Source: Chloroflexota bacterium (GTDB lineage: Bacteria; Chloroflexota; Dehalococcoidia; Lucifugimonadales; Lucifugimonadaceae). Taken from it: a DNA stretch of 49,635 nt. A model generated the notes under the pieces. That model was given only the letters and a program-made list of their open reading frames with translations. It made no database searches and had not been told where the DNA came from. Below are positions 34,542 to 42,029 of the stretch, piece after piece. The first letter of the stretch is position 1. The number at the start of each line of letters is the position of its first letter. Location of the stretch: NCBI GenBank assembly GCA_027623655.1, contig JAQBVG010000005.1:1-49635 (forward strand). Direction: 5' to 3'. A program made the position numbers and the translations under genes.

Positions 34542-35548
34542 AAACTCTCATCCTGGCACCCTTCGATCCCGAGTCTCTCGAAACGCTCGCAATCGATCAG
34601 CAGTTTGACATCGTCCACGAAAACTGGCTTGAGACCGGCGAGCTAGCAGACCCGGTAAAACTCGGGCATCGTCTGGATCAAGAGCAATTTGGTGCACTGG
34701 TTGTCGAGGGTGATTTTCTTTTTGCCGAAACGTTCGAACTTGCCTCAAACCTGGTCTTTGCGGGCGTCTGTCGCTCCACCGTCACACATATCGACATCGA
34801 TAGTGCAACCAAACATGGTGTGGTGATAGCGAACGCGCCTGCTCGAAACGCCGACGCTGTGGCCGAGTTGGTTATTGGATTTATATTCGCCAGTTCCCGC
34901 CGAATTGTTGAAGCCGACCGATACGTCAATAACGGCAGCTGGCAGTCACCGCTCGACGCCTACACCAACCTGCGGTCATCAGAAATAAGCGATAAAGTCA
35001 TCGGCATCATCGGACTTGGTGCTATCGGACGATGAGTCGCGCGTATGGCAAACGCGCTTGGCATGCACGTAATTGCCTTCGATCCGCTAGTCCCTCCGCA
35101 GGAAGCCGAATCCGCCGGTGCAATCTGGGCCGATCTCGAATTCCTCGTCGAGTCTGCCGACTTTGTTTCCCTCCATGCACCCGCCCGGGCAGACAGTCCA
35201 CCGATGTTCGACGAGAGAATGATCAAGAAAATGAAAGCAACGTCGGTCCTCATCAATACCGCATCGGCCGAACTAATCGACCACGTGGCGCTCGGTGTTG
35301 CCCTCTCCGAAAAACGAATCGGCGGCGCAGCGCTGGACATCCTGCCAACGCACCCCGTCGAGCCAAATTTTCCACTACTTGGATTGGAAAACGTCATCAT
35401 TACTCCACATATCGGTGGTGCGACCGTCGAAACCATTCGGCGCCACTCGCAAATGATCACCGAAGACCTTCTCAGGTTCACGCGTGGTGAAATGCCAGTA
35501 AATTTCGTAAATCCCGAGGTTTGGAGCATGCGACGTGGCACCACGTAA
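34538..35548 (+). pseudogene. D-2-hydroxyacid dehydrogenase (SerA/PGDH-like) with an in-frame TGA
   Basis: A single frame of 336 codons plus the stop is broken at codon 166 by TGA (35033-35035), exactly in the NAD-binding loop. The frame reads GIIGLGAIGR, then stop, then VARMANALGM, where the family normally has a polar residue. Upstream is the substrate domain. Downstream are SADFVSLHAP, the NTASAELID loop, GGAALDILP and ITPHIGGATVETIRRH with its catalytic His. Family members include phosphoglycerate, glycerate and other 2-hydroxyacid dehydrogenases. A CGA to TGA change would explain the stop. The ATG at 34538 overlaps the hpnE stop by 4 nt. Selenocysteine is improbable at this position. Confidence 0.85.
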
Positions 35549-37055
35549 ACGATCACAAAACTACGTTGCGATCGACTTTGGAACCAGCCATATCAAAGTT
35601 ACGGTTGGTCCGGGAAGTGGTGCACCGCTAGTGACGAAGCGTGCGGCAGTTGCCTATTACAATCTAGAAAATGGCCCGGACACCGCGGTCGAATTCGATC
35701 CTGCCAAAACGCTTAGGCTTATCACGGCGACAGTCAAGTCGGCACTCGCCCAGACTAAACTCGACCCTGCCGACATATTCGGAATTGGTGTCACGTCACA
35801 GCGAATGGGCCTGGTACTGCTCAACCTGGAAGGCCTTCCGCTTTACGCGGGTCCGAACCGAGACTTGCGGGCGGTGTTCGAAGGCGCAGAGATCGACGCG
35901 AATACGATGGTCGATGTCTGGGAGGTGACAGGGCACGGGCCGGGAATGCTCTCCGCCTGGGCACGTCTAAAGTGGTTCGCCGTAAATGCACCGGAAATCT
36001 ACGAACGCAGCAGAACGGTCTGCAGCATCGCTGACTGGTTGATACTCGAATTGACCGGCGAGCTGATGATGGAACAGGCGCTTGCCGTTGAATCCGGGCT
36101 GGGCTTGGTCGCGAGCGGTGAACCTGCCCGTGCGCTTGCGCCCGCCCTGAACCTTGGCGATATCGACCTGCCTGCCACCTGCAGGCCAGGCACGATCGTC
36201 GGGAAATTAAAGAGCACACGGGCCAGGTCGCTTGGATTGCCGACCGGAATACCCGTTGTCGCCTGCGGGCCCGATACACAATCCGGCCTCATCGGGATGG
36301 GCGTTCAACTCCCAAACGCTATCGGTGTCGTCTCAGGCTGGAGCACCGCCTGTCAGCGCGTCACCGAGCGACCGGTATTCGACGACACGAGGGCAATGTG
36401 GACTGGCCGACACGTCGTAGAAAACCGATGGATTCTTGAGGGGAACGTCGGTGAAACTGGAGGCACTTATCAGTGGCTACTTGCACTCCTCTACGGTTCG
36501 CTCTACAACGACGCTGTGATGGACAACCTCGACGACGCCATTGGCAACATAGAGCCGGGTTCGACCGGGGTCACGTCGTTCCTCGGCCCATCGTTCGTGC
36601 ACATGGCAAGCGTTGGCCTCCGGACAGGTGGGCTTCTGTTCCCAGTTCCACTCTCATTTGAACCTCCGGAAAGAATCGATATCGCACGGGCCGTACTGGA
36701 AAATATTGCGTTCGGCATACGTCGCAATATCGAACGCCTGAACAGTTTCCGCGGACCTGCCCTGAACATCGCGGTGGGTGGTGGAATGGTCAAAACTCGT
36801 GCGTTTCGCCAGATACTCGCCGACGTACTGGACTGCGAAATCGGGATTGCCGAATCCGGTGAAACGACATCACTCGGTGCGCTGTCGCAGGCAGCTGCGG
36901 CGATTGGCAAAGGACCGTCACTGGCCGAGTACGCTGCTATCCGATCAACCGAGCTTACGGCCTACCGGCCGAACGCCACCAGCGCAGGTATTTACGACGA
37001 CCTGTACACCGAGTGGCGACACAAGGAACGACTGCTCGAGAGCTTCGAGCTGTGA
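35535..37055 (+). CDS. FGGY-family carbohydrate kinase
   Basis: A 506-residue sugar kinase of the ASKHA fold. The N-terminal phosphate loop is VAIDFGTSHIKVTVG, followed by GVTSQRMGLVLLN. The sugar-binding and interdomain region includes IADWLILELTGE, VACGPDTQSGLIGMG and GNVGETGGTYQWL. The adenosine motif is ALNIAVGGGMVKTRAFRQILADVL. It phosphorylates a ketose or polyol in the cytoplasm; xylulose, ribulose or fuculose types cannot be told apart here. The GTG start has GGAG (35523-35526) 8 nt upstream and overlaps the dehydrogenase by 14 nt. The following aldolase supports a sugar phosphate route. Confidence 0.87.
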   Translation: MAPRKRSQNYVAIDFGTSHIKVTVGPGSGAPLVTKRAAVAYYNLENGPDTAVEFDPAKTLRLITATVKSALAQTKLDPADIFGIGVTSQRMGLVLLNLEGLPLYAGPNRDLRAVFEGAEIDANTMVDVWEVTGHGPGMLSAWARLKWFAVNAPEIYERSRTVCSIADWLILELTGELMMEQALAVESGLGLVASGEPARALAPALNLGDIDLPATCRPGTIVGKLKSTRARSLGLPTGIPVVACGPDTQSGLIGMGVQLPNAIGVVSGWSTACQRVTERPVFDDTRAMWTGRHVVENRWILEGNVGETGGTYQWLLALLYGSLYNDAVMDNLDDAIGNIEPGSTGVTSFLGPSFVHMASVGLRTGGLLFPVPLSFEPPERIDIARAVLENIAFGIRRNIERLNSFRGPALNIAVGGGMVKTRAFRQILADVLDCEIGIAESGETTSLGALSQAAAAIGKGPSLAEYAAIRSTELTAYRPNATSAGIYDDLYTEWRHKERLLESFEL

Positions 37056-37077
37056 CAGCACACACGGACAAAATCAA

Positions 37078-37749
37078 ATGAGTTGGGCGAACGAACGACA
37101 ACAACTGCTCGACGCCATGCTGCGTCTCGATCGACTCGGCATGGTTTCCGGTTCCAGCGGCAATGCCTCAGTCAGACTTCCGACCGAAGACGCCCGAGAT
37201 CGGCTCTACCTCATCACACCGGCTGGGATCACGTACGAAAAGATCGGCGTCGATGACATGGTGGTGGTCAATCACGAACTCGAACCAGTCGATAGCGATG
37301 GGATTCCGTCCTCAGAATCACTGCTGCATATCGCCGCTTACGACGCCCGCCCCGACATCTCTGCCGTCATTCACACTCATTCTATCTACGCCAGTACTCA
37401 GGCAGCGAAGGCTGAATCGATACCGCCAGTAATTGACGAAATGGTCGTCTACATAGGTGGACAGATCGACGTATCGGAGTACGGATTTCCTGGCTCCCCT
37501 GAACTGGCAGAAAACACGGTACGGGCCCTTGGCGATAAGCGTGCGGCGCTAATTCGAAACCATGGTATGGTCGCCGTCGGTCCGGATCTGAACGAAACAA
37601 TGCGGGTTGCAGAACTCGTCGAGCGGGTCGCCATGATCTACGTCCACGCAACACTCTCTGGTGGTGCCGTCAGGATCCCGGATGACGCCATCGCAGCGGA
37701 ACGCGGGATGTACCTGATGCGGTCTGGCCTGCGCGAGAATCAGGACTAG
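37078..37749 (+). CDS. Class II aldolase/adducin-family protein
   Basis: A 223-residue zinc-dependent aldolase or epimerase of the FucA/AraD type. The metal site is visible as VIHTHSIYAS (His at about 99 and 101) and IRNHGMVAVG (His at about 162), with the acid Glu in PSSESLLH (about 80). GSSGNASVR (about 25-33) is the phosphate-binding loop. It should cleave or epimerise the sugar phosphate made by the kinase 22 nt upstream. No ribosome site is clear before the ATG. Whether it is fuculose-1-phosphate aldolase, ribulose-5-phosphate epimerase or another type is unresolved. Confidence 0.85.
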   Translation: MSWANERQQLLDAMLRLDRLGMVSGSSGNASVRLPTEDARDRLYLITPAGITYEKIGVDDMVVVNHELEPVDSDGIPSSESLLHIAAYDARPDISAVIHTHSIYASTQAAKAESIPPVIDEMVVYIGGQIDVSEYGFPGSPELAENTVRALGDKRAALIRNHGMVAVGPDLNETMRVAELVERVAMIYVHATLSGGAVRIPDDAIAAERGMYLMRSGLRENQD

Positions 37750-37784
37750 CAGCAGCGACCGGCGTTGTCGGTGGAGGAAATTCG

Positions 37785-38159
37785 ATGCCGGGTGTGCCAG
37801 CATTCATTCTCAGGCGACTTTACGTAAAAACCAGCCTGGCCAACACGTCCACGGGCTGGGAATTCACCCTGAAAAATACACTCGGTTCTGGCTACGCTCA
37901 TGGCCTTCTTCCGCTGCGCGTGGACGACGCCCGCGAAATCCCGATGGAACACGCGTCGTTCGATAGCGATGACGGACAGGTCAGTTTCGACCGTGTAAGC
38001 AAAGCAAACACGTTCGGTCTCCAGATGAACCGCTCGATCGTCATCAGCGTCGCGGGAGAGCAACTCTCCGCGGGCGCACACAAAATCGAATTCAGTTTCA
38101 TCGTCCCGGGTCTTGGAAAACTTGGATTCGATTTCACCGACGATGTTGCGAGTGGTTGA
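37785..38159 (+). CDS. Conserved-looking protein of unknown function
   Basis: A 124-residue protein that I do not recognise. It has no signal peptide, membrane segment or cysteines. The sequence alternates hydrophobic and polar residues (FILRRLYVKTSLANTSTGWE, EFTLKNTLGSGYAHG, IVISVAGEQLSAGAHKIEF), which suggests a small all-beta fold. GGAGG (37773-37777) lies 7 nt before the ATG. Its end overlaps the next gene by 17 nt, so it is translated as part of the sugar module. It might bind a ligand or partner of the aldolase or the SDR. No catalytic motif is visible. Confidence 0.7.
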   Translation: MPGVPAFILRRLYVKTSLANTSTGWEFTLKNTLGSGYAHGLLPLRVDDAREIPMEHASFDSDDGQVSFDRVSKANTFGLQMNRSIVISVAGEQLSAGAHKIEFSFIVPGLGKLGFDFTDDVASG

Positions 38160-39147
38160 TACCGCCAGGCGGATCCTCATCACCGGTGGTGGCGGATACA
38201 TCGGTTCCGCGCTTGCTGAAAAGCTGATCAACCTGGATGGAATCGAACGCGTGGTGTCGATCGATTTACACCACGATGCGGTGCCCGATAGACCCGTCGT
38301 TGGGAACGTCTCGAAATCGCCTGATGCAGGCAAATTGATCAGGATCGAGAGCGATGTTCGGGAACCGCTCGGCGACGTGTTGTCTGACCACGGTATCGAC
38401 ACCGTGATCCATCTTGCTTTCCTCCTCCGGACGCATCGTAACGAGAAGTTTGCACGATCGGTAAACGTCGATGCGACTGCAGCACTTCTCGCAGAGTCGG
38501 CCACATCGAACATCGCCCGTTTCCTCTATCTCAGCAGCACAACGGTATACGGCGCCCATGCCCGCAATAACAGAATACTCACAGAGGCTGACCAGCCAGA
38601 ACCAACGCCGGGTTTCCAGTATTCACAGCACAAGCTCGAAGCGGAAAATCTTGTGAACGAACACGCGACGCTATACCCGGAGACCCGGACCACAATCCTC
38701 AGGGCCTGCCCGGTACTGTCGGCGGGGGCATCGAACTTCATATCTTCATCGCTCGGAATGAGGTTCCTGCCTGTTCCGCGTGGTCACGACCCGGATCTTC
38801 AGTTCATCCACCTGAACGACCTGCTGGATGCGATTGTCACTGTGATCCGGTCTGAGCACGCCGCGGGGATCTTCAATATTGCCGGGCAGGGCTCGATCAA
38901 GTTGACCGAAATGACGCGATTGACCGGAGCGAGAAGAGTCCCGGTTCCACGGGAGCTGCTCAGACCTGTGATCGACCTCTCATGGAAGTTTCACATTCAA
39001 AATAAGTCTCCCGTGTCAGGCCTGGACCTGATCACCTACCCATGGATTGTCTCGTGCGAAAAAGCGTGCGAAACAATCGGTTGGAAATCGACTTTCAGTT
39101 CCCGGGAGGCGATCGAGAGTTGGGCTTCTGGCCGGCGGAGTTCCTGA
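38143..39147 (+). CDS. NAD-dependent epimerase/dehydratase-like extended SDR
   Basis: A 334-residue extended SDR. The N-terminal motif is ILITGGGGYIGSAL, the middle has FLYLSSTTVYGAH, and the catalytic pair is FQYSQHKLEAE (YxxxK). Later segments (FIHLNDLLDAI, GIFNIAGQGSIKL) are shared with nucleotide-sugar epimerases. The C-terminal domain looks specialised and the substrate is unknown. The ATG at 38143 overlaps the unknown gene by 17 nt. Starting at 38113 would double the overlap with no ribosome site. It may oxidise or epimerise a sugar linked to the kinase/aldolase route, or act in another pathway. Confidence 0.8.
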   Translation: MLRVVDTARRILITGGGGYIGSALAEKLINLDGIERVVSIDLHHDAVPDRPVVGNVSKSPDAGKLIRIESDVREPLGDVLSDHGIDTVIHLAFLLRTHRNEKFARSVNVDATAALLAESATSNIARFLYLSSTTVYGAHARNNRILTEADQPEPTPGFQYSQHKLEAENLVNEHATLYPETRTTILRACPVLSAGASNFISSSLGMRFLPVPRGHDPDLQFIHLNDLLDAIVTVIRSEHAAGIFNIAGQGSIKLTEMTRLTGARRVPVPRELLRPVIDLSWKFHIQNKSPVSGLDLITYPWIVSCEKACETIGWKSTFSSREAIESWASGRRSS

Positions 39148-39305
39148 GCAAAAGCCTGATCGCCAGACAGATTTCCTCACGGTGTTCTTCGGTCGCTCCC
39201 ACCACAATTTCAACAGGCCCTGCGTTACAATCGCTGTTTGGACAATCCGCAGTCGCACCCGCGTCGAACCATCGGCCGAGGTGGCCCCTAAAGCAAACGA
39301 AACAC

Positions 39306-40331
39306 ATGCCATTCGACGAATTTGATGCGACTGATCGTAAGATCATGAACGAGATCCAGGCGAACTTCCCGCTCGTCGCTGAACCGTACAAAGAGCTGGC
39401 AAACAGGGTCGGCATTGACGAAAGCGACCTGCTGGATCGACTTGCAATCCTGCGATCGAAAAATGTCGTTCGACAAATTGGGGCAATCTTCGACACCCGC
39501 AAATTGAGCTACCAGTCGATGCTGGTCGCCATGAGGTTCCCGGAGGACCGTCTCGACAAAGCGGCGCGGTTCCTGAATCGTCATCCGGGCATCAGCCACA
39601 ACTACGAACGCGACGGGTACTTCAATCTCTGGTTCACGATCGCCCTGCCGCCAGATCGCTCGCTTGAAGATGAAATCAAACGACTCGGCCAGCTGACCGG
39701 TGCCGAGTCAACACGTCTCCTCCCGACCATCCGATTTTTCAAGATCGGCGTCAATTTCGACATGGTAAACGGCAAGTCGGCAGCCAATGACGCATATGTT
39801 CCTGATCAATCCGTCGCTCCACCCGTGGTAACACCGGACATCGTCGATTACATCCGAGTAATGCAGGAAGATCTCGAACCGGTTTCACGACCGTTCGACA
39901 GCATGGCCGAGCAACTGGGCATGTCCGTTGAGCAGTTATTCGAAAAGGCTGCTGAACTCACCAGGCGTAAAATCATGCGTCGATACAGCGCCGTGCTACA
40001 CCACCGACGTGCAGGCTTCTCGTCGAACGCCATGATCGTCTGGAAAGTCCCCGAAGACCGCGCCCAACAGGTCGGCGACATCATGGCGCAGCACCCGGCA
40101 GTCACACACTGTTATCAGCGACCGACTTACGACGACTGGCCGTATTCCCACTTCACCATGGTCCACGGGACGACTGAAGACGAATGCGAACAGTTTGGAC
40201 GCGAAATCGCCGAGGCTACCGGCATGGATGAGCGACAGCTCGTCTACAGCCGACGGGAGTACAAGAAAACCCGTGTTCGGTATTTTGTCGAAGACGAGTT
40301 CGTCGTCGAAGAGCTGCAACCGATCGGCTGA
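39306..40331 (+). CDS. ahbAB: Siroheme decarboxylase, fused AhbA-AhbB (NirD/L-type, Lrp/AsnC fold)
   Basis: A 341-residue protein made of two similar halves (about 1-165 and 175-341). Each begins with an Lrp-like helix-turn-helix region (TDRKIMNEIQANFPLV; DIVDYIRVMQEDLEPV) and ends in an AsnC-type ferredoxin-like domain with HPGISHNYERDGYFNLWFT or HPAVTHCYQRPTYDDWPYS. AhbA and AhbB decarboxylate siroheme to 12,18-didecarboxysiroheme in the alternative heme route, while NirD/L do so for heme d1. The operon context (precorrin-2 dehydrogenase, hemC, cobA-hemD, hemB) and lack of nir genes favour the heme role. The fused form is less common than two separate genes. Despite its fold, it should not be annotated as a transcription regulator. 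Confidence 0.85.
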   Translation: MPFDEFDATDRKIMNEIQANFPLVAEPYKELANRVGIDESDLLDRLAILRSKNVVRQIGAIFDTRKLSYQSMLVAMRFPEDRLDKAARFLNRHPGISHNYERDGYFNLWFTIALPPDRSLEDEIKRLGQLTGAESTRLLPTIRFFKIGVNFDMVNGKSAANDAYVPDQSVAPPVVTPDIVDYIRVMQEDLEPVSRPFDSMAEQLGMSVEQLFEKAAELTRRKIMRRYSAVLHHRRAGFSSNAMIVWKVPEDRAQQVGDIMAQHPAVTHCYQRPTYDDWPYSHFTMVHGTTEDECEQFGREIAEATGMDERQLVYSRREYKKTRVRYFVEDEFVVEELQPIG

Positions 40332-40378
40332 CCGTCCTCGACCGGTCCACCACCTAAACCCACACTTACACGGAAAAC

Positions 40379-40391
40379 GGAGAATATTTTG
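40379..40391 (+). promoter_or_regulatory. Ribosome site that sets a TTG start
   Basis: GGAG (40379-40382) lies 6 nt before TTG at 40389, the start of the precorrin-2 dehydrogenase gene. The first in-frame ATG is 39 nt later, inside the conserved N-terminal strand. Confidence 0.6.
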
Positions 40392-41057
40392 CCGCGCTAT
40401 TACGGTATTTACCTTGATGTGATGGACCGTCTCGGAATCGTGTTCGGAGGCGACGCCCATGAGGGCCAGCGCAAGGTGAACTACCTGCTCGAATGCAGTG
40501 CCAGGGTCAAGCTGTTCAGCCCCGACGACGAAATTTCTCCAGCACTCCGCGAAAAAGCGAACGCTGGCCAGATCGAGTGGGTCAATCGCAAATACCAGCC
40601 CGGCGACCTCGCTGGAGGGTGGGTCGTGATCGTCGCCGATACATCATCTCAGGACATAAACGAGGCGATATCACGGGAAGCTGCCGAGCGAAACATCCTG
40701 TTGAACGTAATGGATGTCACGCCCCTCTGCACGTGGATCGCGCCGTCGCTTATCCAGAGAAACGATGTGACAGTCGCAGTTTCAACAGCCGGTACCAGCC
40801 CTGCCCTTGCCCGTCGACTTTGCGAGCGAATGAGTGATGTCGAATACTGCCAGTGCCTGCGCTGGGCAGACATGGGGCCGATGCTGGCCGATGTCCGCGT
40901 TGAGCAACGAGCGCGTAACCTCAAGGTCACCCCAAACGAATGGGCCAAATCGATAACTGATCAGATGCTTGAGATATTCGAGAGTGGCAACATCGACAGG
41001 GCACGCTCTATGCTGGTTGAGGCGCTCGAAGCCCACGACGCCGCAAGCAAATCCTAG
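40389..41057 (+). CDS. Precorrin-2 dehydrogenase / sirohydrochlorin ferrochelatase-like (CysG N-terminal, Met8 type)
   Basis: A 222-residue protein aligning with the N-terminal half of CysG and Met8. YYGIYLDVMDRLGIVFGGDA replaces the usual GGGxVA of the NAD site with GGDAHEGQRKV. Later come WVVIVADTSSQDINEAISREA, ILLNVMDVTPLCTWIAPSLI and VTVAVSTAGTSPALARRLCE, all family features. It oxidises precorrin-2 to sirohydrochlorin and may insert iron to give siroheme, the substrate of the decarboxylase encoded just upstream. The altered glycine motif deserves modelling. It lies 57 nt after ahbAB and 33 nt before hemC. Confidence 0.85.
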   Translation: MPRYYGIYLDVMDRLGIVFGGDAHEGQRKVNYLLECSARVKLFSPDDEISPALREKANAGQIEWVNRKYQPGDLAGGWVVIVADTSSQDINEAISREAAERNILLNVMDVTPLCTWIAPSLIQRNDVTVAVSTAGTSPALARRLCERMSDVEYCQCLRWADMGPMLADVRVEQRARNLKVTPNEWAKSITDQMLEIFESGNIDRARSMLVEALEAHDAASKS

Positions 41058-41090
41058 GGCGTTCAACGAATCAGGGACCTGGATGACCCT

Positions 41091-42029
41091 ATGAGCAGTC
41101 CCGCAATCTCAACAATTCGCGTCGGTACAAGGGGGAGCGATCTCGCCCTCGCCCAGACCAACCTCGTCGTCAACGAATTGAAACTGACCAATCCCGGCGT
41201 CAACGTGGAGATCGTTGTCATCAAGACAACCGGCGACAGGGATCGCAGGCTAAACCTGGTCGAACTCGGTGTCGGCGTATTTGTCCGAGAGCTTGAAACC
41301 GCTCTTCTCGACGGAAGAATCGACGTGGCAGTTCACAGCTTGAAGGACATGCCTTCGTCGCTCCCGATGGAATTCATAATTGCAGCTGTTCCGTACCGCG
41401 AAGATCCTCGCGACGCACTGGTTAGCCGCAACGGCGAAACGTTACAGGAACTGGCCCCGGGCTCACGCGTGGCAACCGGTAGTGCCAGGCGACGAGCACT
41501 GGTGATGAACCTTCGGCCCGACCTGACTGTCGAGCCTCAGCGTGGCAACGTACCCACCCGGCTTTCAAAGCTTGACGACCCCGACGGACCGGACGCCTTG
41601 ATCCTTGCCGCCGCGGGTCTGAACCGACTCGGACTCCAGCACAGGATCACTCAACACTTACCGTGCCAGGAGTTCGTGGCAGCAGTTGGTCAGGGCGCAC
41701 TCGCTCTCGAAACTAGAGCGAACGACACTTCGACAATCGTCGTCGCCAGCAAGCTCGATGATCACGATACGCGGCTCGCGGTCAGCGCCGAACGTGCCTT
41801 CCTGGAGGCAGTTGGCGGAGGTTGCACCGCGCCGGTTTCAGCACACGCAAAAGTCGATGGCGACAAAATTGAAATTTCCGCCTTCGCGTCAACACCGGAC
41901 GGCCAGAACATGATCAGGGAGCGGTTTGTCGACAAGGCCTCGGACGCAATAGAACTGGGCCGAAAACTGGGCCAGCTATTCGTTGAACGCGGAGCGAGGA
42001 ATTTGATCGCAGGAAAAGCAGACCAGTAA
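41091..42029 (+). CDS. hemC: Porphobilinogen deaminase (hydroxymethylbilane synthase)
   Basis: A 312-residue HemC that polymerises four porphobilinogens into hydroxymethylbilane. It begins with IRVGTRGSDLALAQT, has DVAVHSLKDMPSSLP (about 78-92), an Arg-rich GSARRRAL loop and the dipyrromethane cofactor Cys in VGGGCTAPVSAHA (about 245). All expected features are present. Its TAA is directly followed by the ATG of cobA-hemD with no gap. Confidence 0.95.
   Translation: MSSPAISTIRVGTRGSDLALAQTNLVVNELKLTNPGVNVEIVVIKTTGDRDRRLNLVELGVGVFVRELETALLDGRIDVAVHSLKDMPSSLPMEFIIAAVPYREDPRDALVSRNGETLQELAPGSRVATGSARRRALVMNLRPDLTVEPQRGNVPTRLSKLDDPDGPDALILAAAGLNRLGLQHRITQHLPCQEFVAAVGQGALALETRANDTSTIVVASKLDDHDTRLAVSAERAFLEAVGGGCTAPVSAHAKVDGDKIEISAFASTPDGQNMIRERFVDKASDAIELGRKLGQLFVERGARNLIAGKADQ

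Noticed and set aside
35033-35035. Selenocysteine at the in-frame TGA
   Set aside because: The position in a NAD-binding loop has no reason for Sec, and no obvious SECIS-like hairpin sits immediately after it. A CGA to TGA change is simpler.
39306-40331. Lrp/AsnC transcription regulator
   Set aside because: Two Lrp-like halves are fused and placed in a tetrapyrrole operon. This is the siroheme decarboxylase arrangement rather than a DNA-binding regulator.
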